Below are positions 1 through 6,774 of a DNA stretch of 11,859 bases, piece after piece (the stretch's first letter is position 1; each line of letters begins with the position of its first letter). The notes below the pieces were generated by a model. That model did no database searches and was not told the DNA's origin. It saw only the letters and a list, made by a program, of their open reading frames with translations. The stretch comes from Bacillota bacterium (GTDB lineage: Bacteria > Bacillota_A > Clostridia > DSM-8532), in assembly GCA_023424865.1 (NCBI GenBank), contig JAFADM010000512.1:1-11859 (forward strand), written 5' to 3'. The position numbers and the translations under genes are program-made.

Positions 1-1145
1 AAGCGCAGCCTGAGCACCTTTTCCTCACGGGGAGTAAGTGTATCCAGCACGTCAATGAGCTGTTCCTTCAACAGGGTAAACGCTGCCGATTCCGCAGGAG
101 CGGGAGCATCGTCGTCAGGGATGAAATCCCCCAGATGGCTGTCTTCCTCTTCACCAATAGGTGTTTCAAGAGAAACCGGCTCCTGGGAAATTTTCATAAT
201 ATCCCGTACCTTATCCTCGGACATACCCATTTCCTTGGCTATTTCATCAGGGGTAGGATCTCTGCCCAATTCCTGTAAAAGCTGCCTGGAAACACGGATA
301 AGCTTATTAATCGTTTCAACCATATGCACCGGAATACGAATGGTTCTGGCCTGGTCCGCAATAGCGCGGGTAATGGCCTGACGAATCCACCAGGTTGCAT
401 AGGTACTGAACTTATAACCTTTACGGTAATCAAACTTTTCAACGGCTTTAATTAAGCCCAGATTACCTTCCTGAATAAGATCCAGGAAAAGCATGCCTCT
501 TCCAACATAACGCTTGGCAATACTGACAACAAGCCTTAGGTTGGCTTCCGCAAGGCGTTTTTTAGATTCCTCGCTGCCCTCCTCCATTCTCTTAGCCAGC
601 TCAATTTCGTCATCACTGGAAAGGAGGGGCACCTTGCCAATTTCCTTCAGGTACATTCTTACAGGGTCGTCAATGCTGATACCCTCAGGAATGGATATAT
701 CAATATCCTCTTCTTCCACATCAAGGAATTGAAGATCGTCAAACTCTTCTTCAATATTATCCGCAACAATCTCTACACCCATTTTTTCAAGGGCTTCGTA
801 GATTTTTTCTATCTGATCCGGCGTTATATCGACACGCTCAAAGGCATCCTCAATTTCACGGTAAGTGAGCAAACCCTTTTCACGGCCTTCTTCAGCCAGC
901 TCTCTTAGAATAATTTTAGGATCCTTGCCCCCTTCTTTTGCAGCGGGCAGACCTTTATCCTTCCCGTCGTTTAACCCCTTTTCTCCCCCTGAAGCACTGC
1001 CGTCGCCTTTGCCGGGCAGATCCTTAGCTGATAATTCCGTACGTCTGACCATAAGGACTTCGGAATCCAGATCCTCAATTTTTATTTCTCCCGGTTTTTT
1101 GGGTTTTGCAGACGCCCCCATATTCTTTCTGTTCATATCCGTCAT
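1..1145 (-). CDS. rpoD: RNA polymerase primary sigma factor RpoD/SigA (3' end outside window)
   Basis: This is the housekeeping sigma factor that directs RNA polymerase to -35/-10 promoters. The first 381 codons are present and the reading frame runs off the left edge at the start of region 4 ([11 protein letters not shown]). Visible in order are a Gly/Lys-rich N-terminus (about 1-75), region 1.1 (about 76-135, [12 protein letters not shown]), an acidic linker, region 1.2 ([17 protein letters not shown], 159-175), the almost invariant region 2 (about 197-275, including [16 protein letters not shown] and [20 protein letters not shown]) and region 3 (about 276-345, ending [18 protein letters not shown]). 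The start at 1145 was chosen because GGAG lies 9 nt upstream; an in-frame ATG at 1136 is the alternative. Compared with B. subtilis SigA, the N-terminus carries about 70 extra residues of low complexity before region 1.1. The gene lies 39 nt behind dnaG and is probably cotranscribed with it. The family assignment is certain; the missing part should be roughly 55 residues. Confidence 0.97.
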   Translation of the reverse strand, partial: MTDMNRKNMGASAKPKKPGEIKIEDLDSEVLMVRRTELSAKDLPGKGDGSASGGEKGLNDGKDKGLPAAKEGGKDPKIILRELAEEGREKGLLTYREIEDAFERVDITPDQIEKIYEALEKMGVEIVADNIEEEFDDLQFLDVEEEDIDISIPEGISIDDPVRMYLKEIGKVPLLSSDDEIELAKRMEEGSEESKKRLAEANLRLVVSIAKRYVGRGMLFLDLIQEGNLGLIKAVEKFDYRKGYKFSTYATWWIRQAITRAIADQARTIRIPVHMVETINKLIRVSRQLLQELGRDPTPDEIAKEMGMSEDKVRDIMKISQEPVSLETPIGEEEDSHLGDFIPDDDAPAPAESAAFTLLKEQLIDVLDTLTPREEKVLRLR

Positions 1146-1184
1146 GTTCTATTTCTCCACTCCTCGGTAAGTTTGCTCACTTAT

Positions 1185-2981
1185 TCATGACATTCGTTTT
1201 AATTCGGCAATGCGCTCGGAACGTTTTCCGAATTCAATGCCCAGCTCCTGACGTTTTTCCCCATTCTGCTCGTTCTTTATACGCTCAATGGTTTCCTTCT
1301 GAAGATCCTCAAGAGTAAAAAGCTCCAGTTTGTTTAATATTTGGCCGATTGCCTTCGCCGAATCTTCAAAATCACACTTTGTCTCTGCTATTCTCACCAA
1401 ATGAGCCGCAGAATACATATCGGTTTCATTTAAAAGATCTACCAGCATGCAGGGTTTTCCCTCATTAAGCCTGCTGTAAAGCTTTTCGGCAGCCTGAGCA
1501 GCCTTTTCATCCTTAAACCTGTTGAGAGCATAACGTTGGGCTACAGTTTTAAACAGTCGGTTTTCATGACATAACAGAACAATAAGCATGTATTCCAATT
1601 CGCTGTAGCGTGTATCCGACGAAATAGAAGGCTGACCTTCATAAGCCTGGGATTTAAAATCCCGCAGCGGACGGCTTGTCCCTCCGCTTTTGCTGTTCAT
1701 TCGAATACGTCTGGCTATTTCATTCTGTAACGATTGCAGTGAAATGCCATACTCTTCAGCATAATTTTGAGCATATATCTCACGTTCAATGTTGTTTTCA
1801 TGTCCTGCCAAGATATCGGCAATACTGTTCAGCAGCTTTAGTTTGTCATCAACGGTGTCCAGATTATGCACGTTCTTTTCAACTTTTATTTTGTAGTCCA
1901 GCAGGGATATTGCCCTATCTACAAGTATTTTAAACTTTTCCGGGCTATTATTCCGGATAAACTCGTCGGGATCTTTTCCTTCGGGTATTTGAAGCACCCG
2001 CGCAGGACATCCCGCTTCTTCTAAAATTTCCAGTCCCCTCATGGTAGCAGCCTGTCCGGCGGCATCGGAATCGTAACTGACAATCACTTCTTTTGCATAT
2101 TTTTTCAGCAGCCATGCCTGCATTTGGGTAAGAGCTGTTCCCAACGAGGCTACCGTATTGGTAAACCCTGCCTGGTGCAGCGATATAACATCCATGTAAC
2201 CTTCTACAATTAACAGTTCCTTGGCCGAGCTTAACCTGGCAAAATTCAGGGCATAGAGCTCACGGCTTTTATTGTAGACAATTGTATCCGGTGAATTCAT
2301 GTACTTGGGCTGATCATTCCCCAGTACACGGCCTCCGAATCCAATGATATTACCCCGGATATCAAAAATAGGAAACATTAGCCTGTTTCTGAATCGGTCA
2401 ACCAAATCCCCCTTTTTCCCTTTTAATGCCAACCCGGACTCTAAAAGCAGCTCTTCAGATACCCCTTTTTTCATCAGATATCGGGATAGCTCATCCCACC
2501 CCGGCGTAGATAAACCCAAACCAAACTGTCGAATGGTCTTTTCCATTAACCCGCGCCGCCTGAGATAGGCTTGCCCTTCATAACCGGTTTTACCCGCCAG
2601 ATTGGTGAAAAAAAATCGGGCTGCCTCTTTGTTGAGTTCCAAAACGGTCTTCTTTCTATTGGACCGTTCCTTTTCTCCTTTATCCTCCGGCTCCGGCAGG
2701 GTTATTCCCGACCTGTCCGCAAGAAAACGAAGCGCTTCCGGGAAATCCAGATTCTCAATGGACATTACAAATTGAAAAACACTGCCGCCTTTGTTGCAAC
2801 CGAAACAATAAAAAAACTGCTTTCCGGGTTCGACACTGAAGGAAGGCGTTTTCTCATTATGAAACGGGCAATTGCCAAAATAGCGTCTACCCTTTCTTTC
2901 AAGCTTCACATAACTGGAGACTACATCCACTATATCATTCCTAAGCCGTACTTCTTCTATTAGCTCATCAGGGTATAACAT
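1185..2981 (-). CDS. dnaG: DNA primase DnaG
   Basis: DnaG synthesises the RNA primers for DNA replication at the fork, in contact with the replicative helicase. The 598-residue length is normal for the family. The N-terminal zinc-binding domain has a CHC2 pattern: C38 and H41 (CPFH), then C59 and C62 (YCFGC). The RNA polymerase core follows, with the DRFRNRLMFPIFDIRG segment (195-210) and QPKYMNSP (224-231). The TOPRIM metal site is intact: VEGYMD (259-264) and YDSDAAG (303-309). The region after about 430 is the less conserved helicase-binding domain. GAGG about 8 nt upstream supports the ATG at 2981. The gene sits between a dgt-like gene and rpoD, the usual clostridial arrangement of the macromolecular-synthesis operon. 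A sigma-H-like promoter lies directly upstream. No key residue is missing. Confidence 0.98.
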   Translation of the reverse strand: MLYPDELIEEVRLRNDIVDVVSSYVKLERKGRRYFGNCPFHNEKTPSFSVEPGKQFFYCFGCNKGGSVFQFVMSIENLDFPEALRFLADRSGITLPEPEDKGEKERSNRKKTVLELNKEAARFFFTNLAGKTGYEGQAYLRRRGLMEKTIRQFGLGLSTPGWDELSRYLMKKGVSEELLLESGLALKGKKGDLVDRFRNRLMFPIFDIRGNIIGFGGRVLGNDQPKYMNSPDTIVYNKSRELYALNFARLSSAKELLIVEGYMDVISLHQAGFTNTVASLGTALTQMQAWLLKKYAKEVIVSYDSDAAGQAATMRGLEILEEAGCPARVLQIPEGKDPDEFIRNNSPEKFKILVDRAISLLDYKIKVEKNVHNLDTVDDKLKLLNSIADILAGHENNIEREIYAQNYAEEYGISLQSLQNEIARRIRMNSKSGGTSRPLRDFKSQAYEGQPSISSDTRYSELEYMLIVLLCHENRLFKTVAQRYALNRFKDEKAAQAAEKLYSRLNEGKPCMLVDLLNETDMYSAAHLVRIAETKCDFEDSAKAIGQILNKLELFTLEDLQKETIERIKNEQNGEKRQELGIEFGKRSERIAELKRMS

Positions 2982-3001
2982 ACCTAAACCTCATAAAAAT
3001 A

Positions 3002-3030
3002 TTATTCGACAGATTGCCCAAATTTCCTTC
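3002..3030 (-). promoter_or_regulatory. Sigma-H-type promoter upstream of dnaG-rpoD
   Basis: On the minus strand GAAGGAAAT (3030-3022) is followed by an 11-nt spacer and GTCGAATAA (3010-3002). As I recall it, the B. subtilis sigma-H consensus is RnAGGAwWW, 11-12 nt, RnnGAATww, and every specified position fits. The predicted start of transcription is near 2995, giving a leader of about 15 nt that still contains the GAGG ribosome binding site. In B. subtilis the sigA operon is known to have a sigma-H-dependent promoter, so the location is biologically sensible. A single Spo0A-box-like heptamer, TGTCGAA (3011-3005), overlaps the -10 element, but one heptamer alone is weak evidence. Activity is inferred, not shown. 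Confidence 0.6.
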
Positions 3031-3057
3031 TCTCCTGCAAAATTTTATACTTATGAA

Positions 3058-4059
3058 CTAAGTGAGCCATGATTTTGGAACAAATATTTCCTGAAATTTC
3101 CTCACAGCATACCGATCCGTCATTCCGGCGATATAATCTAACACGGTTCGCTCAAGACCTTCCTTTTCCACATAGGGTCTGTAATCCTCAGGCAGACGCT
3201 CAGGCTGTCTGACAATAATTTCATAGAGCTGGGCCACCATAGCCTCAGCCTTGGACTCCTCCCTTTTGGCGACGGAACCGACGTAAACATTGTCAAACAT
3301 AAAGCTTCTGAGCCGGTTCATTGCTTCCTGATGAAGAGGGTCCATTTTTATTTCGGGTTTTCCGTAACTGTTTTCTATAATACTTACGATCATGCAGTTT
3401 ATGCGTGAAGAGGTTGTGTTCCCTAAAACCTTTGAGCAGGCCTCAGGAATATCCGACTCCTTGATAACACTGCCTCGGATGGCATCTTCAATATCGTGGT
3501 TAATGTAAGCAATCTTATCCGCATACCGAACGATGCAGCCTTCCAGAGTGGAAGGCATTTCATTCCCTGTATGGCACAGGATCCCATTGCGTACCTCCCA
3601 GGTAAGATTGAGGCCCGCCCTTTCCTTTTCAAGCACTTCGACAACCCGGACACTTTGTTCGTTATGTTTAAAGCCGCTGGTGCAAACCATGTCGAGAACC
3701 CGTTCTCCCGCATGCCCGAAAGGTGTGTGGCCCAGATCGTGCCCCAGGGCAATGGCCTCCGTCAGATCCTCGTTGAGCCGAAGACTCCTGGCCAGTGTAC
3801 GTGCTATCTGAGAAACCTCAAGCGTATGGGTGAGCCGGGTTCGATAATGATCGCCTTCCGGCGAAATAAAAACCTGGGTTTTATGCTTCAGTCTTCGAAA
3901 AGCTTTTGAGTAAAGCACTCTATCCCTGTCTCTCTGGTAAACGGTACGTATGTCGCAGCCGGATTCCTCAATTTCCCTCCCCCTACTTTCAGAGCTTAGC
4001 TTGGCATAAGGTGAGAGGATGGTTTCCTCCAGCTTTTCCTGATGGCTGCGTATGTCCAT
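3058..4059 (-). CDS. dgt: dGTPase-like HD-domain dNTP triphosphohydrolase
   Basis: This is a member of the deoxyguanosinetriphosphate triphosphohydrolase-like HD family, whose members cleave dNTPs to deoxynucleoside and triphosphate and help set nucleotide pools. It has 333 residues, fitting the shorter bacterial subfamily rather than E. coli Dgt. The N-terminal signature RDRDRVLYSKAFRRLKHKTQ (43-62) and the HD metal ligands are visible: H78 (RTRLTHTLEV), H107-D108 (GHDLGHTPFGHAGE) and D181 (VRYADKIAYINHD). The start at 4059 has AAAGGAGG 8 nt upstream. The gene lies 76 nt before dnaG on the same strand, so it is probably the first gene of the operon leading to dnaG and rpoD, linking dNTP supply with replication. 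Which dNTP it prefers cannot be read from the sequence. The family is sure; the symbol follows common usage for this subfamily. Confidence 0.93.
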   Translation of the reverse strand: MDIRSHQEKLEETILSPYAKLSSESRGREIEESGCDIRTVYQRDRDRVLYSKAFRRLKHKTQVFISPEGDHYRTRLTHTLEVSQIARTLARSLRLNEDLTEAIALGHDLGHTPFGHAGERVLDMVCTSGFKHNEQSVRVVEVLEKERAGLNLTWEVRNGILCHTGNEMPSTLEGCIVRYADKIAYINHDIEDAIRGSVIKESDIPEACSKVLGNTTSSRINCMIVSIIENSYGKPEIKMDPLHQEAMNRLRSFMFDNVYVGSVAKREESKAEAMVAQLYEIIVRQPERLPEDYRPYVEKEGLERTVLDYIAGMTDRYAVRKFQEIFVPKSWLT

Positions 4060-4294
4060 GGGAGCCTCCTTTCCGGGGATAGTTCCTTAAAACGGACATA
4101 TCCCGTCTTATTATTATATATACCCAGCTTTTGGCTCCTATACCCGGTTTCAGAATATTGGAAAAGGCCTTCTTCAGTGATTTCTGCCCCTCAAGCCGCC
4201 TCATTTTATGGGTTACTTCGTTGATCCGGCTGATATTTGCAATTGGGATATCCTGTATTTTTTAATGGATTGTCACAGCAAGGGCCCTAACGTC
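4060..4294. other. Intergenic region upstream of dgt
   Basis: This 235-bp stretch, together with the terminator to its right, separates dgt from the abrB-like gene. It should hold the main promoter of the dgt-dnaG-rpoD operon. The only recognisable element is a minus-strand TATAAT at 4118-4113 inside an AT run, about 54 nt before the dgt start. I found no convincing -35 hexamer 16-18 nt upstream of it. The AAAGGAGG ribosome binding site of dgt is at the left end. A 71-residue open frame on the minus strand that runs into dgt in another frame shows no family features and is treated as chance. Confidence 0.5.
4113..4118 (-). promoter_or_regulatory. Possible -10 element for the dgt operon
   Basis: This is a perfect TATAAT on the minus strand about 54 nt before the dgt start codon, placed as expected for an operon promoter. 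The hexamer at the right distance upstream (ATAGGA at 17 nt) does not resemble TTGACA and the surrounding DNA is AT-rich, so chance is a real possibility. Confidence 0.3.
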
Positions 4295-4324
4295 AAAAAA
4301 ATGCGGCAGTATCACTGCCGCATT
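4295..4324 (-). terminator. Rho-independent terminator of the abrB-like gene
   Basis: The arms AATGCGGCAGT (4300-4310) and ACTGCCGCATT (4314-4324) form a perfect 11-bp stem with a 3-nt loop. On the minus strand the stem is followed by a run of T (4300-4295). It begins about 50 nt past the stop codon of the abrB-like gene, so that gene is a single-gene transcription unit, insulated from dgt. Confidence 0.93.
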
Positions 4325-4375
4325 ATGTAGCAAGGGAACGGACAAAACCATATTCAGCTAGTTACAGCATTACTC

Positions 4376-4615
4376 TTACATATCGCTGATGCAGTTTTTG
4401 CAAACGGTTTTACCCTTGAAATCAATTATATCCTCTACCGCGTTATCACAAAAAACACACCGGGGAATGTACTTGTCCAGTACCACGTTTCCTTCTTCAT
4501 TGACGTACATTTCAATATCATCGCCCTCAAAAATGCTAAGTTCCTTGCGAAGCGATTTCGGAAGCACAATTCTTCCTAATGAATCCAGCTTTCTTACGTA
4601 ACCAGTAGCTCTCAT
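4376..4615 (-). CDS. AbrB/SpoVT-family transition-state regulator with zinc-ribbon-like tail
   Basis: This 79-residue DNA-binding protein belongs to the AbrB family of swapped-hairpin regulators. Residues 1-50 hold the signature MRATGYVRKLDSLGRIVLPK followed by SLRKELSIFEGDDIEMYV, which forms the dimeric AbrB fold. The C-terminus has two CxxC pairs, CVFC (53-56) and CKNC (72-75), consistent with a small zinc ribbon and typical of clostridial relatives but absent from B. subtilis AbrB. The start at 4615 is fixed by GAGGAGG 8 nt upstream and by the conserved MRATG; a longer frame starting at 4684 would overlap the promoter. The gene has its own sigma-A-type promoter, a palindrome just above it and its own terminator. 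In relatives such proteins repress stationary-phase and sporulation genes; the targets here cannot be seen. Confidence 0.93.
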   Translation of the reverse strand: MRATGYVRKLDSLGRIVLPKSLRKELSIFEGDDIEMYVNEEGNVVLDKYIPRCVFCDNAVEDIIDFKGKTVCKNCISDM

Positions 4616-4664
4616 ATCAAGCCCTCCTCGGCAGAAAATATAAAATATGTTTGACCTTATATGA

Positions 4665-4692
4665 ATTATATCATAAATTGTCATTTTGTGAA
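4665..4692 (-). promoter_or_regulatory. Sigma-A-type promoter of the abrB-like gene
   Basis: On the minus strand TTCACA (4692-4687) and TATAAT (4670-4665) are separated by 16 nt: five of six matches at -35 and a perfect -10. Transcription would start near 4657, giving a leader of about 42 nt ending in the GAGGAGG ribosome binding site. Confidence 0.75.
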
Positions 4693-4696
4693 TACC

Positions 4697-4710
4697 AAAG
4701 TTAAAACTTT
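4697..4710. promoter_or_regulatory. Palindrome AAAGTTAAAACTTT just above the abrB promoter
   Basis: This is a perfect inverted repeat with 6-bp arms and a 2-bp centre, lying 4 bp upstream of the -35 hexamer of the abrB-like gene. The position suits an upstream regulatory site, and AbrB-family genes are often autoregulated. The DNA here is strongly AT-rich, so chance is possible. Confidence 0.3.
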
Positions 4711-4826
4711 TATAATTTTATTATATATATAAAAAATTTGTAAATTGATCCGTAGTTAACCGTAAAATTACCTCGATAGAGTTAAATATATCACACTTTC
4801 TCAATTATTTAAAGGTTAGGAATAAC

Positions 4827-5471
4827 TTATCCCAGACCATGACCAGTATTTCCGAAATGCTTATAATAAAACACTGCAAGCTGAGTGCGATCCCGGAGAT
4901 TCAGCTTTTCAAGTATGCTGCTGATGTAGTTGCGGACAGTACCTTCACTTAAATACATCGTCTCCGAAATTTCACGGTTGGAAAGGCCGTCGGCCACTCT
5001 GGATATAATTTCAATTTCCTTGGCGCTAAGGCCCAGCCCCTCCATTCCCCGGCGGTTAACCCCTTCCATCAGGGCGGGAAGCTTAGTAACAATGGCATCG
5101 CCAAAAACTCTCTGACCGCTGTAAACCGTCCTTAAGGAGGGAACAATGCTGTCCACGTCCTGCTTGAGTATATACCCTTTAGCCCCCAAGCGCAGAGCCC
5201 TTATAATATACTCATCATCGGAAAAGGTGGTAAGAAAAAGAATACGGGCATGCACATCCTCTGAAATAACCTGTTGGGCCGCCTCTATTCCAGTCATCCC
5301 CTCCATACGTATATCTATAAGAAGAATATCCGGCTTTAGCTTTCTGTATAGTTCGACTGCCTGCTCGCCTGTGTTGCCTACACCGGCTACCTCCATATCC
5401 GGCTCCGATTCCAGAATGGTTTTAAGAGAGGCTGTCACAAAGCGATCATCATCCACTATCACTATCCTCAT
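4827..5471 (-). CDS. NarL/LuxR-family response regulator (LnrK-like)
   Basis: This cytoplasmic response regulator of 214 residues has an N-terminal receiver and a C-terminal LuxR/NarL helix-turn-helix. The receiver has the acidic pair at 7-9 (VDDD), the phosphorylation site D53 (LLIDIRMEG), T81/T82 and K103 (GYILKQD). The HTH spans about 146-205 (LSAKEIEIISRVADGLSNRE, then SEGTVRNYISSILEKL). The start overlaps the kinase stop codon in an ATGA junction, with AAAGGAGG inside the end of the kinase gene, so the two are translationally coupled partners. It is most likely to bind the tandem palindromes in the divergent region at 6653-6687 and activate the exporter operon. The role is inferred from the context and from the LnrJK-LMN and related systems of Bacillus. 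No hairpin terminator is evident in the AT-rich DNA after the stop. Confidence 0.93.
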   Translation of the reverse strand: MRIVIVDDDRFVTASLKTILESEPDMEVAGVGNTGEQAVELYRKLKPDILLIDIRMEGMTGIEAAQQVISEDVHARILFLTTFSDDEYIIRALRLGAKGYILKQDVDSIVPSLRTVYSGQRVFGDAIVTKLPALMEGVNRRGMEGLGLSAKEIEIISRVADGLSNREISETMYLSEGTVRNYISSILEKLNLRDRTQLAVFYYKHFGNTGHGLG

Positions 5472-6550
5472 AGATTGGTATCCTCCTTTGGAATGGAGAT
5501 GAACAGCTCAAAGCCGTTTTTTAGAGATATATGAAAATGACCCCGAAAGGCTTCCACCCTTCCAGCTATATTTTTTAAGCCTATGCCCTTATCCGCATCG
5601 TAATCCGAAACCTCGCCGTTATCGGCGATAATGAGCTGGTAAAATGCCGGATGCTCCCTTAAAAGCATACGAACCTTTGTAGCATTTGAATGCTTTACGA
5701 TATTTGAAAGACCTTCCTTTGCTATGGCGATAAAGGCATATTTCAAGCGGCTTCCCGGACTTGTACGAATATCGTATTCATAATCCAGTGGGCAAAAAGC
5801 GAAGCTTCCTGCCAATGCACTAAACTGTGCCTCTAAATCCACCGACTCATCATACAGGTTGTGTACGCTGCTTCTTATACTGTCCATGGCCTGAGAAAGG
5901 GTTTCCTTAAGCTCCCGGATGGGCTCAGCCTCTTCCTCATCCCCCCGGCTCTTTTTTACAGCCAGAAGGGCACCTATTTGAAGCAAGGCTCTGGACAGCT
6001 GGTGGCCAACATTATCGTGGATTTCTCTTGCAATGCGGTTTCGTTCGTTTAAGGTTGCAACCTTTATTTCATCATCCTGCCTGGCCATCAGATCCGCGTT
6101 CTGCTGCTTAAGACGAAGCGCCATTTCTCTTGTTGTGTCCCTCAGCTGATTGTATTCGCCTCTTAGCCGCTCGGATTCCTTTGTCCTGAATTTAATTAGC
6201 AGGCTGAGTGCCATCAGAATAAGAAGATAAATAACGTTGGAAAGCTCCATTGCGGGTAGGATCATGCCAAGAGGTATTGCAGCCAAAAGACACACCCATT
6301 GCTTTTTACTCATCAGACAGTCATAGGCAATTAATGGAAGGAATAAGGCCGCACCAGGCAGAAAAACAGCTGCCGCAAAATAAAGCAGGACTGCGGCAAG
6401 CCAATGAAGCATCTCGGAAAGATAGGATAAAAGGCATGAGCAAATCACGGCAAACAAAACCGGGACAACATCCATGCCCAGTGAAGGCTCCAAAAGGTAG
6501 ATTGTCAGACAGCATAAAAACAGCACAACTTTGTCAATGAGATTTATCAT
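5468..6550 (-). CDS. Membrane histidine kinase, HisKA_3 type (LnrJ-like)
   Basis: This sensor kinase pairs with the adjacent response regulator. With the start at 6550 it has 360 residues. About the first 120 are a stack of five or six hydrophobic segments with very short loops and no extracellular sensor domain. A cytoplasmic helical linker follows (about 125-165), then the HisKA_3 dimerisation helix with phospho-acceptor H178 (ERNRIAREIHDNVGHQL), then the HATPase_c domain with an N-box (AKEGLSNIVKHSNATKV, about 277-293), a DNG motif (310-312) and GIGLKNIAGRV (322-332). The start at 6550 is preferred because GGAAG lies 7 nt upstream; an ATG at 6577 adds nine residues but has no ribosome binding site. 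The lack of a sensor domain suggests it senses the membrane or the exporter itself, as proposed for intramembrane-sensing kinases linked to antibiotic transporters. Confidence 0.92.
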   Translation of the reverse strand: MINLIDKVVLFLCCLTIYLLEPSLGMDVVPVLFAVICSCLLSYLSEMLHWLAAVLLYFAAAVFLPGAALFLPLIAYDCLMSKKQWVCLLAAIPLGMILPAMELSNVIYLLILMALSLLIKFRTKESERLRGEYNQLRDTTREMALRLKQQNADLMARQDDEIKVATLNERNRIAREIHDNVGHQLSRALLQIGALLAVKKSRGDEEEAEPIRELKETLSQAMDSIRSSVHNLYDESVDLEAQFSALAGSFAFCPLDYEYDIRTSPGSRLKYAFIAIAKEGLSNIVKHSNATKVRMLLREHPAFYQLIIADNGEVSDYDADKGIGLKNIAGRVEAFRGHFHISLKNGFELFISIPKEDTNL

Positions 6551-6596
6551 AGGCCTACTTCCGGACTTATCAAGCATTTTGGGCGTTTACGAGCCC

Positions 6597-6625
6597 ATTT
6601 TATCATTATTTCCCCCAAGCTACAA
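6597..6625 (-). promoter_or_regulatory. Weak sigma-A-type promoter for the kinase-regulator pair
   Basis: Minus-strand TTGTAG (6625-6620), a 17-nt spacer and TAAAAT (6602-6597). The -35 is poor and the -10 good. Transcription would begin near 6590, consistent with translation starting at 6550 rather than 6577. Confidence 0.4.
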
Positions 6626-6652
6626 ACACAAAACAGGGGGTATCACGAATCA

Positions 6653-6687
6653 ATGACATTTGTCATGTCCTGTTCTGACGCACGTCA
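6653..6687. promoter_or_regulatory. Two tandem palindromic operators, 22 bp apart
   Basis: Site 1 is ATGACATTTGTCAT (6653-6666), a perfect 6-bp inverted repeat around TT. Site 2 is TGACGCACGTCA (6676-6687), a perfect 5-bp inverted repeat around CA. Both fit TGACR-NN-YGTCA and their centres (6659.5 and 6681.5) are exactly 22 bp apart, two turns of the helix. They lie between the divergent kinase and exporter genes. If the exporter -10 is TAAAAT at 6712-6717, they sit near -42 and -64, positions used by activators that contact RNA polymerase. They are the best candidate sites for the neighbouring NarL-type regulator; binding is inferred. Confidence 0.65.
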
Positions 6688-6711
6688 CTGTCTTTCAGCC
6701 ATAAATATTTG

Positions 6712-6717
6712 TAAAAT
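6712..6717 (+). promoter_or_regulatory. Candidate -10 of the ABC exporter operon
   Basis: TAAAAT lies 25 bp past the second operator. The hexamer 17 nt upstream (TGTCTT at 6689-6694) is a poor -35, as expected at a promoter that depends on an activator. An alternative is TATAGA at 6723-6728, also without a good -35. Confidence 0.4.
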
Positions 6718-6774
6718 AAAGCTATAGAAAGAGTAAAAGCTAGCCGTTCTTATTGAATGGAAGGAGGTTCATAT

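Noticed and set aside
2571..2963. 130-codon plus-strand frame opposite the 5' part of dnaG
   Set aside because: Antisense to the conserved primase zinc-binding domain; no independent coding evidence.
3496..3909. 137-codon open frame on the plus strand opposite dgt
   Set aside because: Lies wholly opposite a well-supported gene with intact catalytic motifs, has no ribosome binding site and no family features; an antisense shadow.
4616..4684. N-terminal extension of the abrB-like gene starting at 4684
   Set aside because: It would run through the promoter and ribosome binding site; the conserved MRATG begins at 4615.
6581..6596. GGGC/GCCC inverted repeat near the kinase start
   Set aside because: Only 4-bp arms with an 8-nt loop; not distinguishable from chance.
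6757..6774. Earlier ATG for the ABC ATPase gene
   Set aside because: The AAGGAGG ribosome binding site lies between it and the next in-frame ATG at 6775, so it serves the latter.
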